Below, one piece after another: positions 1 to 8,784 of a stretch of DNA of 64,000 nt. Below the pieces are notes generated by a model, which saw only the letters and a program-made list of their open reading frames with translations, was not told the origin of the DNA and did no database searches. Numbering within the stretch: the stretch's first letter is position 1; every line of letters begins with the position of its first letter. Source of the stretch: Amycolatopsis sp. NBC_00345 (GTDB taxonomy: Bacteria; Actinomycetota; Actinomycetes; Mycobacteriales; Pseudonocardiaceae). A program made the position numbers and the translations under genes. The stretch spans positions 2,232,001 to 2,296,000 of the forward strand of contig NZ_CP107995.1 in the NCBI RefSeq assembly GCF_036116635.1. Reading direction: 5' to 3'.

Positions 1-1
1 G

Positions 2-316
2 GCGACCAGCTCCGACGAGGAACTGCTCGCCGCCGCGCTGGCCTGCTATCGCGCGGATCTCCAGGTGCTGGAGACCTATGAGCACGCGCCCGGCTCCCGG
101 CTGAGCTGCCCCATCACCGCCATCGCCGGGGCCGGGGAGCCGGCGGGCGGGGCGTGGATGGCGGGATGGCGGGAACACACCGAGGGAGCTTTCGAGTCGC
201 GCACACGGCCAGGAGGTCACTTTCACACCCGGGACGACCTCGATGGCCTGGGCCGGCTGCTCAGCGACACGGTACGCACCGATCTCATCCGGGCCGAGCG
301 AGGCGTGGCCAGATGA
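2..316 (+). CDS. Type II thioesterase, C-terminal part (5' end outside window)
   Basis: The frame is open from the first base and ends at TGA 314-316. The product matches the C-terminal third of external (type II) alpha/beta-hydrolase thioesterases of NRPS/PKS clusters: a helix ending in YRADLQVLETY, a strand-like CPITAIAGAGEP, then WREHT and PGGHFH, where the His is the expected catalytic histidine. The nucleophile Ser (GHSxG) would lie upstream of the window. Such enzymes hydrolyse misprimed or stalled acyl groups from carrier proteins, which suits the NRPS genes just downstream. An internal GTG at 65 is not the real start. Confidence 0.85.
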   Translation, partial: ATSSDEELLAAALACYRADLQVLETYEHAPGSRLSCPITAIAGAGEPAGGAWMAGWREHTEGAFESRTRPGGHFHTRDDLDGLGRLLSDTVRTDLIRAERGVAR

Positions 317-385
317 AACGCCGGCAATGAAACACCGGCGAATAAGACACTGGGGAATGAAACAGCGGGGAATGAAACAGCGGAG
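311..385. repeat. Five tandem 15-bp units between thioesterase and condensation gene
   Basis: Five consecutive 15-bp units (311-325, 326-340, 341-355, 356-370, 371-385) share the core AATGAAACxxCGGxG; the last two are nearly identical. The array starts at the thioesterase stop and ends just before the ribosome binding site of the next gene, so it lies in the untranslated spacer. The core is less GC-rich than its surroundings. Confidence 0.7.
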
Positions 386-391
386 TCAGCC

Positions 392-1633
392 GTGCATCGG
401 AGTATCACCGGGACCTATCTCAAGCATTACGCGAGCGTCCACAAGGGAGCCGATGAGCTGATGCCGCTGACCGGCGCGCAGCGGCGGTTCCACCATACGA
501 GGTCCGCCGATCCACGCGACCGGGTCAGGATCCTGCCGGTCTTCCTGGAATTCCCGCCCGGCCTGCTGTCGGCTCACCGGCTGGAGCAGGCGACGCGGGC
601 GGTCCTGCTGCGGCATCCGGTGCTGCGCGGGGTGGCGGACACGGCCGGCGGAGTGCCGGTACTGCGGATCGGCCCGGTTCCCGAGGGTCCGCTCGTGCAG
701 GAAATCGTGGCCTCGGACACCGACGGCGCCGTATGGGCCGCCTTGGAGGACTGGCCCGCCGGGCGGGGTTCGTTCCGGGTGCTCCTGGCCAGGGACGACC
801 GGCGGGATCTGCTGGCCCTCGGGTTCGACCACCTGGTCTGTGACGGCGAGTCCACCGGCCTGGTACTGGACGAGCTGGTGTCCAGTTATCAGACCGGGGC
901 GCGGGTGCCGGATTCCGTGGCCGCCGCCGAACTGCGCCGCTACCGGGAGGTGGTGGAGCGGCGGCTGGCCAGGGAACACGAGGCGAGCGGGCCGGAGGCG
1001 CTGGCACACTGGACATCCCGGGTGCGTGACGCGGGGCCCGGCCGCTGGGGCCGGGACCGGGACGCGGGCGAACCGGGCGGGCAGGACTCGGCCTGGTTAC
1101 GCCTCGCGCTGCCGGGATCGGCCACGGACCGGCCGTTCCCGGCGTTGCTGGCCGCCTGCCATACGGCGCTGGCCCGGACACCGGGAACCGCGCCGGTCGC
1201 CTACACCTGGGGCGGCCACGACGAGGCGGGTGTGGTCGGCTGCTTCATCAACACGGTGCTGGCCAACCCGCAGGGCGAAGGCGTTCGCGAGAGCTGGTGG
1301 GAGGACTTGGAATTCGTGGACACCCCGTTCGACGAAGTCGTCCGGGCCGCCAGGGCGGGTCAGGCGTCGTGGACCGGCCACCTCGATCTCGTGCTGACCT
1401 TCATCGATCGCACGCACCGCCCGGTGCCGGTGCTGGACGGCGTGCCCGGCCGGTTCAGGTACCCGCCGGGCAACCGGATCGAGGATCCGGTGATCGTCAC
1501 GGCCGTCCACGACCGGGGGGAGGTGTCGCTGCGCGTCGATCACGATCCCACGATCGTGCCCGGTGCCGCCGCGACCGGAATCGCCGACGGGCTCCGTGAA
1601 TCCTTTGTGGACGCCGGCCGTGTCGCGGGCTGA
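392..1633 (+). CDS. Stand-alone condensation-like protein (NRPS C-domain fold, altered active site)
   Basis: The 413-residue product looks like a single NRPS condensation/epimerisation-type domain: MPLTGAQRRF near residue 24 corresponds to the C1 motif, HPVLRG to C2, and FDHLVCDG (145-152) to the catalytic HHxxxDG motif. The first His of that motif is Asp; the second His, the Asp and the Gly are kept. No adenylation or carrier domain is attached. GTG 392 follows GGAG at a spacing of 6; ATG 461 is an alternative. It lies between the thioesterase and the FHA regulator, and its end overlaps the next gene. It may act in trans on a carrier-bound substrate; whether it is active is unknown. Confidence 0.75.
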   Translation: MHRSITGTYLKHYASVHKGADELMPLTGAQRRFHHTRSADPRDRVRILPVFLEFPPGLLSAHRLEQATRAVLLRHPVLRGVADTAGGVPVLRIGPVPEGPLVQEIVASDTDGAVWAALEDWPAGRGSFRVLLARDDRRDLLALGFDHLVCDGESTGLVLDELVSSYQTGARVPDSVAAAELRRYREVVERRLAREHEASGPEALAHWTSRVRDAGPGRWGRDRDAGEPGGQDSAWLRLALPGSATDRPFPALLAACHTALARTPGTAPVAYTWGGHDEAGVVGCFINTVLANPQGEGVRESWWEDLEFVDTPFDEVVRAARAGQASWTGHLDLVLTFIDRTHRPVPVLDGVPGRFRYPPGNRIEDPVIVTAVHDRGEVSLRVDHDPTIVPGAAATGIADGLRESFVDAGRVAG

Positions 1634-2387
1634 ACTCGCCGCCCAGTCGCTGTTGATCTGCCTCGACGGGCAGTCGCCGGTCGTGGAGCTGCCCAACGGC
1701 GACAGCGTGTCGTTCGGCTGGCAGGGCGGGGAGATCACCGTCGGCACCGACCAGGCGCTGACCGCGGGCCGGATCCGGGCGTTCGGCGACTACTGGCTGA
1801 TGTCGAACTGCGGCGCGAGGGGCACCTACTGCGTGGAGAACCTGGAGGGGGCCGGGGAGTACGTGAAGGTGCGGGCGGGCCGGATCGGGGTGCCGATTCC
1901 CTTCGAGCTGAGCCGAGTGACGCTGACCGTGGGCGCCGGGGGTAACAGCTTCACCGTCTATGCCCCGGAACGCCGATCCACCGCCGGGCCGGGTGACGCC
2001 GGGATTCCTTTGCTGGACGAGGAAAGCCGGTACTTCCAGGTGCTGGTCGGCCTGTGCGAGCCGAGACTGCGGGACTTCGGTGTGGCGGCGGTGCCGACCC
2101 CGGCGCAGGTCTCGGCCCGGTTGTCCGCCTCGGACCGGCCGCTCGGCCGCTCGGCGGTCAACTACCACATCGACTACCTGGCCACGAAACTCGGGATCGT
2201 GGCCCCGCGCGGGATGACCCGGGCGTGGAAGCGGGTCACGCTGGTGACGCTGGCGTTGAAGTTCGACTTGGTGCGCCCCGAGCATCTCGGTCTCATTCCC
2301 GGACCGGTTCCGGATCCCGGCGGGCTCACTCGCGCCCAGAACCACCGTACGCCGCAGGTGCCGGCGACGCCGCCTCGGCGGAGGTGA
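1620..2387 (+). CDS. FHA-like / winged-helix regulator of the NRPS locus
   Basis: The N-terminal ~110 residues (ELPNGDSVSFG to PFELSRVTLTVG) look like an FHA-type beta-sandwich. They are followed by YFQVLVGLCEPRLRD and a winged-helix-like segment (TPAQVSARL to NYHIDYLATKLGI), an architecture known from actinobacterial regulators with an FHA-like sensor and a DNA-binding tail. GTG 1620 overlaps the upstream stop by 14 bp; GTG 1596 and GTG 1563 are in-frame alternatives. The 3' end overlaps the convergent A-PCP gene by 62 bp. It probably controls the surrounding NRPS genes, but the signal is unknown. The C-terminal ~25 residues are low-complexity. Confidence 0.65.
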   Translation: MSRAELAAQSLLICLDGQSPVVELPNGDSVSFGWQGGEITVGTDQALTAGRIRAFGDYWLMSNCGARGTYCVENLEGAGEYVKVRAGRIGVPIPFELSRVTLTVGAGGNSFTVYAPERRSTAGPGDAGIPLLDEESRYFQVLVGLCEPRLRDFGVAAVPTPAQVSARLSASDRPLGRSAVNYHIDYLATKLGIVAPRGMTRAWKRVTLVTLALKFDLVRPEHLGLIPGPVPDPGGLTRAQNHRTPQVPATPPRRR

Positions 2388-4077
2388 CGATCTTCGTGAC
2401 CGCCTCGGTGAACTCGCCCAGGGTCGTCTTTTCGAACATGACCCGCACCGGCACGCGGTGGCCCAGCTCCGCGCGGATCCGGCCGACCGCGTGCACCGCG
2501 AGCAGCGAATGCCCGCCGCGGTTGAAGAAGTCGTCGTGCTCCCGCAGTTCGATGCCGCCGAGAAGCTGGGACCACACCCGTCGCACCACCTCCGGCACCG
2601 GGCTTCCGGCGGGTGCCGGGCTGTCCGTGGTGCGCACCGTGCTTGTCGCGTGCGTGGCGCGCAAGGCCGCGAGATCCACTTTGCCCCGGTCGGTCATCGG
2701 CAACCGGTCCACGAACGTGAGCACGTTGGGCACCATGTGGCCCGGCAGCCGGTCCCGCAGATGGCCGAGGATCTCCTCGGCCGGCCGTCGGTTCCCGGTG
2801 GCCACCACGTACCCGGCGAGTGCCTGATCCTGGGGCAGGACCACACAGTCCTCGACGTCCGGGTGCGTGCGCAGCGCGGACTGCACCTCCCCGATCTCCA
2901 CCCGGTGTCCGTTGAGCTGAACCTGATCGTCATCCCGGCCGAGGAACTCCAGCACGCCCGCGGCGTTCGTCCGGACCCGGTCGCCGGACCGGAATACCCG
3001 GCCCCGGTCCGGCAGCCGGACGAAACGTTCCGCCGTGCGCGCGGCGTCGCCGAGGTAGCCACGCGCGACGCAGGCACCGCCGATCAGCAGCTCCTCGTCC
3101 GGCGAGATATGCAACTCGGCCCCGGTGACGCCGAGGCCGATCGGTACCTCCGGCCCGGTGTCCGTGCCGGCGTCGAACTCGTGGTAGGTGACCGCCACGG
3201 CCGTTTCGGTCGGCCCGTACCGGTTGAACAGCCGTACGCCGGGCAGGAGTTCGGTGATGCGGCGGGCCACCGACGTCGGCAGCCGGTCCCCGCCGCTGAT
3301 CAGGTACCGCAGGCCCGTGGCGTGCCGGAATTCCGGCTCGTCGAGCAGCAACCGCAGGATCGCCGGGGGGAGCCGGACCGCGGTGATCTCGTGCTCGACG
3401 AGCGCGGTGGCGATGGCGAGCGGGTCCAGATGATCGCCCTCGGCGAGTGAGACCACCGTGGCGCCCGCACGGAGTGGCCAGAAGAAGTCGGTCAGCGAGG
3501 CGTCGAACGTGTAAGGCGCCACTTGCAACAGCCGGTCGTCCGGCCCGAGCGGCAGCCGCTCGGCGAGCCAGTCCAGGTGTGGCTTGAGGTTGCGGTGCTC
3601 GACGACCACGCCCTTGGGTGTGCCGGACGATCCGGAGGTGTAGATGACGTACGCGGGATCGTCCGGGGTGCCGGCGGCGGCGGGTTCGCCCTCCCCGTTG
3701 CCGTCAACGTTGAGTGTGGGGACACGGTCGTGCCGGAACTGCGCCGCCGTCGCGTCGTGCACCAGTACTACGGCCGGTGCGCAGTCCGCGAGGATCAGGG
3801 CCAGCCGAGAGGCAGGTTCCTCCAGGCCGAGCGGCACGAACGCCGCCCCCGCCCGCAGCACACCGAGCATGGCGATCGCCATGTCGGCCCCGCGCTCCAG
3901 GAACAGCGCGACCCGCTCGCCGGGGCCGGCTCCCGCGTCGGCGAGCCGCCTCGCGAGCCGTCCCGACCGCTCGATCAACTCTTGATAGGTCAGCGGCCGT
4001 CCGGAACGGTCAAGCCAGGCCGTGGCCGCCTGCGGCTCATCGAGAACCCAGGCGTGCACCAAGCCGTTGTCCGACAT
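2326..4077 (-). CDS. NRPS adenylation-PCP didomain protein
   Basis: The 583-residue protein has a complete adenylation domain: A3 YTSGSSGTPKG (~136-146), A4 YTFDASLTDFF, A5 NRYGPTE, A7 RSGDR, A8 GRDDDQVQLNGHRVEIGEV and A10 PMTDRGKVD with the catalytic Lys. A carrier domain follows with FFNRGGHSLL (Ser524 takes phosphopantetheine). Read by eye against GrsA, the pocket residues are roughly D-A-T-R-I-G-R-V-A-K, which I cannot match to a substrate. ATG 4077 has GGGGAAAAGG in front. There is no condensation domain, so the loaded carrier must meet a C domain in trans, most likely the divergent PCP-C protein. Confidence 0.93.
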   Translation of the reverse strand: MSDNGLVHAWVLDEPQAATAWLDRSGRPLTYQELIERSGRLARRLADAGAGPGERVALFLERGADMAIAMLGVLRAGAAFVPLGLEEPASRLALILADCAPAVVLVHDATAAQFRHDRVPTLNVDGNGEGEPAAAGTPDDPAYVIYTSGSSGTPKGVVVEHRNLKPHLDWLAERLPLGPDDRLLQVAPYTFDASLTDFFWPLRAGATVVSLAEGDHLDPLAIATALVEHEITAVRLPPAILRLLLDEPEFRHATGLRYLISGGDRLPTSVARRITELLPGVRLFNRYGPTETAVAVTYHEFDAGTDTGPEVPIGLGVTGAELHISPDEELLIGGACVARGYLGDAARTAERFVRLPDRGRVFRSGDRVRTNAAGVLEFLGRDDDQVQLNGHRVEIGEVQSALRTHPDVEDCVVLPQDQALAGYVVATGNRRPAEEILGHLRDRLPGHMVPNVLTFVDRLPMTDRGKVDLAALRATHATSTVRTTDSPAPAGSPVPEVVRRVWSQLLGGIELREHDDFFNRGGHSLLAVHAVGRIRAELGHRVPVRVMFEKTTLGEFTEAVTKIVTSAEAASPAPAAYGGSGRE

Positions 4078-4235
4078 CCTTTTCCCCCCGCGGGTGGATC
4101 GCTCACACCAAAGTTCGATCCGACCACAGTTCGGCGGCCGAGTCATCCTGTCGAACGTCAGGGGCGGTCGACCGGCAGCGGCGTAGTGCTCAGAACGATG
4201 TTCCGCCCGTGCCCGGACTGTGGCATAACTGAAGG
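4078..4235. promoter_or_regulatory. Divergent promoter region of the two NRPS genes
   Basis: This 158-bp spacer separates the oppositely transcribed A-PCP and PCP-C genes, so it must hold both promoters. The half-site-like words AAGTTCGATC and CAGTTCGG occur around 4111-4137, but I see no clear symmetric operator. Confidence 0.4.
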
Positions 4236-5795
4236 ATGGGGAATGGAGGCGCCACACGCATGGTGGAGGCGGAGCAGCTACGCCGGATGGCCGCCGTGTG
4301 GGAAGAGGTGCTGAAGAAGGGTGGGATCAAGCCGGATGACTCGTTTTTCACCCTGGGCGGGCAGTCCCTGATGGCCGGTGCCGTGGTGAGTGCGGCCGGG
4401 GAGCGGTTCGGGGTGCGGATCCCGATCCGGGCGCTGTTCGAGCACTCCCGGCTGGGCGAATTCACCGAGCACGTGCTGGGGCTGGCGGCGGCGACGGCAC
4501 CGCGCCCGGAAGCCGTTTCCACGGATGTTCCCTTGGCGATGACCGCTTTCCAGCGGCGGATCTGGCTGGCCGAGCTGATCGATCCGGACGTGCGCAATCA
4601 CGTGCCGCTCGCCTGGGAGGTAGCGGGCCGGTTGGACCCCGGCCGGCTGCGCGTGGCGCTGGGCCGGCTGGTGGCCGAGCACGAGATCCTGCGCACCCGG
4701 TTCGTCGATGACGACGACACGTTGGTCGTGCGGCTGCGGGAACCTTGGGTGCCGCCAGTGGAATTGCTCGACCTGCGGAACGCCCCCGGCGGCATGAACG
4801 ACTGGCTGGACGCCTCCCTGCGCCTGCCGTTCGATCTCGAGTCCGGACAGCTGCTGCGGGCCGCTCTCGGTGATCTTGGCGACGGCCGGCAGGTGCTGCT
4901 GTTGTGCCTGCACCACCTGGTGATCGACGGGGAGTCGATTTCCGTCCTGCTCGCGGAGCTGGACCGGCACTACACCGCCCCGGGCGGGCCGCGACCGGTC
5001 GTCCAGTACCGGGAATTCGCCGCCTACGAACAAGGGCAGCGGGACAGCGACGCCCGGGACGCCGATCTGGAGTACTGGGCGTCCACATTGGAGGGAGCGT
5101 CCGCGGATACGCCGCTGCCCGCGCCGGGGCGGCCGGAGCCGAACGGGGCGTTCCGGATCCCGCTGCCCGTGGGACTACTGGATTCGCTGAACGCGGTGCA
5201 GTCCGAGCACGGCGTCAGCTGGTTCATGGTGGCCGCCACCGCGCTGGCGGTGACCCTGCACCGGTGGACCGGCCTCGACGATGTCACGTTCGGATCCCCG
5301 ACGGCGAACCGGGATCAGCCCCGGTTCGCCGAACTGCTCGGCCCCTGCCTGAACACCGCGGTGCTGCGCTCCCGGGTCACCGCGGACAGCACAGTGCTGG
5401 ACGCACTGCTGCGGATGCGCGGCGCGGCGCTGGGCGCGCTGGAGCACCAGACCGTCCAGTTCGACGACGTGATCACCCGGCTGAAGCCGCCCCGGCGGTT
5501 CGGGCACACCCCCTATACGAACGTCACGCTGAACATGAACCTGCTGGACCCCCACGCCGCGGTGCTGGGTGTGACGCGGCTGACGCCGGTGCTGGACGAT
5601 TCGCTGCGCAGCAACAACGCCAAGTTCGGCCTGACGGTGACCGTGGCGCACCGGGACGGCGAGTTGATCGGGCTGGTGGCCTATCGCGGAGACCAGCTCG
5701 GCGCCGGCCACGCCCGGGAACTGGCCGACGAGCTGGCCGGCCTGCTGGCCCGGTTCCCGAAGGCCCTGGACGAGCCGGTCCTGCGGCCTGGCTGA
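4236..5795 (+). CDS. NRPS PCP-condensation didomain protein
   Basis: An N-terminal carrier domain (FFTLGGQSLM, Ser44) is followed by a full condensation domain: MTAFQRRIW, HEILRTRF, an intact HHLVIDG (226-232), YREFAAYEQ, a TANRD-type motif and a GHTPYTNVTLNMN region. There is no adenylation domain, so the N-terminal carrier must be charged in trans, probably by the divergent A-PCP enzyme. ATG 4236 is close to a GAAGG; ATG 4260 with GGAGG upstream is an equally good start. The order PCP then C, with nothing after it, is unusual and suggests a trans-acting assembly or release step. Confidence 0.9.
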   Translation: MGNGGATRMVEAEQLRRMAAVWEEVLKKGGIKPDDSFFTLGGQSLMAGAVVSAAGERFGVRIPIRALFEHSRLGEFTEHVLGLAAATAPRPEAVSTDVPLAMTAFQRRIWLAELIDPDVRNHVPLAWEVAGRLDPGRLRVALGRLVAEHEILRTRFVDDDDTLVVRLREPWVPPVELLDLRNAPGGMNDWLDASLRLPFDLESGQLLRAALGDLGDGRQVLLLCLHHLVIDGESISVLLAELDRHYTAPGGPRPVVQYREFAAYEQGQRDSDARDADLEYWASTLEGASADTPLPAPGRPEPNGAFRIPLPVGLLDSLNAVQSEHGVSWFMVAATALAVTLHRWTGLDDVTFGSPTANRDQPRFAELLGPCLNTAVLRSRVTADSTVLDALLRMRGAALGALEHQTVQFDDVITRLKPPRRFGHTPYTNVTLNMNLLDPHAAVLGVTRLTPVLDDSLRSNNAKFGLTVTVAHRDGELIGLVAYRGDQLGAGHARELADELAGLLARFPKALDEPVLRPG

Positions 5796-5803
5796 GCCGG
5801 CTC

Positions 5804-6799
5804 TCAATGCTGGCCCGGCAACGAGGTGATGGGGTGCCCGGAGACGTTGTGCGGCTGGTACGGCTCTTCGAGGTAGGCGATCTCTTCGTCGTCGAGTTCC
5901 ACGTCCAGCGCGTCGATCGCGTCTTGGAGATGGCGCATTTTGGTGGCACCGACGATGGGGGACGTGACGGTCGGCTTGGAGAGCAGCCACGCCAGCGCGA
6001 GCTGCGCCATCGGCAGCTCTCGTTTGGCGGCCAGTTGCCCGAGCCGGTCGACGATTTCGCGATCGGTGTCGCGGTAGAGCATTTTGCCGAACTCGTCGGT
6101 TTCGCTGCGGGCGCTGACGCTGTCCCATTCCCGGGCGAGCCGTCCCCTGGCCAGGGGGCTCCAGGGGATGACGCCGATGCCCTGGTCGGCGCACAGGGGC
6201 AGCATTTCCCGCTCTTCTTCGCGGTAGATCAGGTTGTAGTGGTTCTGCATGGTGGTGAACCGGGTCCAGCCGTTCCGCTCGGCGACGTGCTGGGCTTTGG
6301 CGAACTCCCAGGCCCACATCGACGACGCGCCGATGTGCAGTGCCTTGCCCGCCGTCACCACGTCGTGCAGCGCCTGCATGGTGGTCTCGATCGGCGTCGC
6401 CGGGTCCCACCGGTGAATCTGGTAAAGGTCGACGTAGTCGGTGCCGAGCCGGCGCAGGCTGTTGTCGATCTCGGCCATGATCGCCTTGCGGGACAGCCCC
6501 ACGCCGTTGGGCCCGGGCCGCGTTCGCCCGTGCACCTTGGTCGCCAGCACGATCTCTTCGCGGTGACCGTATTCGCGGAGTATCTGCCCGACGATCTGCT
6601 CGCTGGTCCCGGCGGAGTAGACGTTGGCGGTGTCCACGAAGTTCACGCCGGACTCCAGGGCGTGCACCATCATCGGCCGTGCTTGGTCGAGGTCAAGGGT
6701 CCAGCTGTGGACGCCGTGTCCGGGCGCGCCGAAACTCAGCGCCCCCAGGCAAATCGGCGACACGTCCAGACCGGTCGAGCCAAGCTTGACGTACTTCAA
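5804..6799 (-). CDS. Aldo/keto reductase
   Basis: The 331-residue product is a typical NADPH-dependent AKR barrel: KLGSTGLDVSPICLG, FVDTANVYSAGTSE with the catalytic Asp and Tyr, ATKVHG with the Lys, YQIHRWD with the His, then IPWSPLARGRL and SPIVGATK for NADPH binding. The best start is TTG 6799, directly behind GGAGGAACACC; upstream codons in the frame do not match the family. The gene converges on the PCP-C gene with an 8-bp gap and looks like general carbonyl or sugar reductase metabolism. The substrate is unknown. Confidence 0.92.
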   Translation of the reverse strand: MKYVKLGSTGLDVSPICLGALSFGAPGHGVHSWTLDLDQARPMMVHALESGVNFVDTANVYSAGTSEQIVGQILREYGHREEIVLATKVHGRTRPGPNGVGLSRKAIMAEIDNSLRRLGTDYVDLYQIHRWDPATPIETTMQALHDVVTAGKALHIGASSMWAWEFAKAQHVAERNGWTRFTTMQNHYNLIYREEEREMLPLCADQGIGVIPWSPLARGRLAREWDSVSARSETDEFGKMLYRDTDREIVDRLGQLAAKRELPMAQLALAWLLSKPTVTSPIVGATKMRHLQDAIDALDVELDDEEIAYLEEPYQPHNVSGHPITSLPGQH

Positions 6800-6920
6800 G
6801 GTGTTCCTCCTTGATCGGACCAGTGGCGGAACGGCAAACACTTGATTTTGGCAAGGGCGCTGACTTCCTCGCAAGGGTTGGTGAAAGACAATCGGGTGAA
6901 AGAGGAGTGTGGGGCAGGGG

Positions 6921-7145
6921 CTACGGCGCTGGGACTGCGTCTCGCGTGGATCTTGCCGGTGGCGTGATCAGCCAGTCGTTGGTGTCGTGATGCCGGCCGA
7001 GTCCGATGGCGTCGAACTCGCCGAAGTAGTCGGCTTCGAGGCAGGCCACGGGGCCGTTGGTCGAGCAGACGGCCAGCGCGCGGTCGAAACCTGCGGGCAG
7101 CTTCCGGAATCCGGTGGGCTGGGGTGCGCTCCCGATGGTGCCGAC
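6921..7145 (-). pseudogene. Fragment of an unidentified cytosolic protein
   Basis: The reverse strand has a protein-like stretch, FRKLPAGFDRALAVC then GPVACLEADYFGEFDA, between a stop at 7146-7148 and a stop at 6921. There is no plausible start codon or upstream part. The composition looks like real coding sequence, which is why I call it a remnant. I do not recognise the family with certainty. Confidence 0.35.
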
Positions 7146-7324
7146 TCAAATGATCTTGCCGTGATCGGGGTCCTGCTCACTGATGCGCCGTCACCCACGG
7201 TCGCGAATGGAATCTTGGCTAGGTGTGCAGGTCGGTCGTGTCGTTGCTCTGGCGGATGATCGGGACGCCGCCGTGCGGGTGTGCGCGGTGCTGGCCGGGA
7301 TCAACCCCATCCTCCGCCCGGTGC

Positions 7325-7519
7325 GGGACGACTGGACATCAGCCGCAGCCAGTCGGTGAGCCTGGGGTGGTCGGCGTCGGATGGCTCCGGCCAGACCACC
7401 ACGGCCGGGCGCGGCAGGCCGAGTCGTGGCGCGATGCAGTCGTTCGCGTCGTCCATCCAGGTCGTCGCCCACACCGGATCGCATGGCAACGCCGCCAACC
7501 TGGGCCCGTGTCCGGATAT
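7325..7519 (-). pseudogene. Remnant of a HAD-like hydrolase gene
   Basis: The reverse-strand frame encodes GHGPRLAALPCDPVWATTW, MDDANDCIAPRLGLP and VVVWPEPSDADHPRL. This resembles the central part of actinobacterial HAD-like proteins that have a DVDGVLNP motif at the N-terminus. That DxD-containing N-terminus and the C-terminal half are missing, and flanking frames are not protein-like. It belongs to the decayed 6.9-8.3 kb stretch. Confidence 0.5.
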
Positions 7520-7699
7520 TGGTGTGGCAGCCCGCCGAAGGCGATTCGGCGATCCTGTGTGGTTCACCCCTGACCCGATCGGCCAGTCGCCGCGTGGGTG
7601 TCGGGCATTACAAAGTGGATGGTTGCGCGATGAAGGCCCCGTGGCGTCCACAGTGTACAGTCGTGCCGGGTATCCAGCCGACCGCGGGTAAACCCGCGG

Positions 7700-8136
7700 T
7701 CAACCAGCCTGTCGCAACCCGAACCCGCTGCGATGGAACACAAGCGGCAGCGGCTCGTCCGCGTGCGCCACCGCGTGCAGGCGCAGCAGGACGATGGTGT
7801 GGTCGCCCGCCTCCACCGCGCGTTCGATCGTGGTGTCGAACCACGCGACGCCGTCGGCGAGGGTGACGGCGCCGTCGGCCGTCACTGTGAGGTCGAGGCC
7901 GGCGAAGCGGGTGTCCGCGGGGCCCGCGAGGCGGCGCGCGCAGGTCCGGCCACGTGCGCGACGTCGTGGCGATGGAGAACGACACGAGCGGCGGGACCAT
8001 CGACACGGAGGTGAACGAGCTTGCCGCGATGCCGACGGTGCGGCCGTCGACGTCGGTGGTGACCATCTGGAGGCCGCGCCCGGACCGGGCAATCTCGTCC
8101 TCGCCATCGGAAAGCGGCTCGCTGCGCGGCATGAAC
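7700..8136 (-). pseudogene. Flavin reductase-like gene broken by a deletion/frameshift
   Basis: Two reverse-strand frames carry consecutive halves of a flavin reductase (FMN-binding split barrel). The first half reads LQMVTTDVDGRTVGIAASSF, TSVSMVPPLVSFSIATTSRT and WPDLR; the second reads RLAGPADTRFAGLDL to LPLVFHRSGFGL. The switch lies near 7930-7950, where about 20 residues normally present between TWP and the PADTRFAG-like segment are absent. An internal deletion therefore caused the frameshift. The N-terminus is also abnormal. Confidence 0.7.
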
Positions 8137-8160
8137 GTCAACGACCACGAGCACCTCGTT

Positions 8161-8309
8161 CGCGGATTACCGGCAGCTCGCCGTCGGCTGGCTCGCTGCG
8201 CACCGAACAGACCATCGTCACCGGCATCGGGAACGCGGTTGAGGGATTCCTGGCGATGATGCGCGGCCCCCACACCGGCAAGACCCTGATCAGCCTGACC
8301 CGCTCCTGA
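8161..8309 (+). pseudogene. C-terminal remnant of an MDR-type NADP oxidoreductase
   Basis: The forward frame ends with GSLRTEQTIVTGIGNAVEGF, then LAMMRGPHTGKTLISL and a stop at 8307-8309. This matches the C-termini of NADP-dependent MDR oxidoreductases. Upstream, DYRQLAVGWLA appears in another frame, so a deletion or frameshift separates the pieces. The Rossmann domain is gone. Confidence 0.6.
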
Positions 8310-8328
8310 CGATCACGCCGTGGTCGAC

Positions 8329-8709
8329 TCAGCCGTTACGCGCGACCGCCCCGGAATCGGCCTCCAGCGCGTCGAGCACCGCGTCGCCGTTCGCCCTCGC
8401 CCACTCGGTCAGCGTGTGGATCGGATCGATCAGTGTCGCTCCGAGCGGGGTGAGCTCGTACTCGACGCGGGGCGGCACCTCGGCGTAGGCGTGGCGGCGG
8501 ACGAGCCCGTGCGCCTCGAGCCGCCGGAGCGTCTGGGTGAGCACCTTGCGGGAGATGCCGCCGATCAGCTCGACCAGCTCGCCGTGGCGCACCGGGCCCT
8601 GGCTGAGGCCGGAGAGCACGACCACCGTCCACTTGTCGGCGATCAGCTCGACCGCCAGGCGTCCCGGGCAGTCGGCGAGAAAGGAATCAGGAGGACCGAA
8701 ACCGCTCAT
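8329..8709 (-). CDS. HxlR-family transcriptional regulator
   Basis: The 126-residue protein has the HxlR winged-helix signature: CPGRLAVELIADKWTVVVL, RHGELVELIGGISRKVLTQT, RRLEAHGLVRR and PPRVEYELTPLG. A Cys near residue 14 is typical of redox- or aldehyde-sensing members. It is divergent from an MDR oxidoreductase with 75 bp between them, the usual arrangement of a local repressor and its target. Initiation is at ATG 8709. Confidence 0.93.
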   Translation of the reverse strand: MSGFGPPDSFLADCPGRLAVELIADKWTVVVLSGLSQGPVRHGELVELIGGISRKVLTQTLRRLEAHGLVRRHAYAEVPPRVEYELTPLGATLIDPIHTLTEWARANGDAVLDALEADSGAVARNG

Positions 8710-8728
8710 GGCGCCAAAGGTACCTGCT

Positions 8729-8744
8729 GGTTCCTATCGGAAAC
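8729..8744. promoter_or_regulatory. Candidate HxlR operator
   Basis: GGTTCCTATCGGAAAC is an imperfect inverted repeat (GGTTCC / GGAAAC around TATC) in the 75-bp gap between the divergent HxlR and oxidoreductase genes, placed to affect both promoters. Its assignment to HxlR is by position only. Confidence 0.5.
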
Positions 8745-8784
8745 ATAGCCTGGGATTCTCTTCCCCTCCGAACCCAGGAGAGTC

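Noticed and set aside
4904..6814. 636-codon forward frame spanning the PCP-C and aldo/keto reductase genes
   Set aside because: It is Arg/Gly/Ala-rich shadow sequence across two well-supported genes; no family features.
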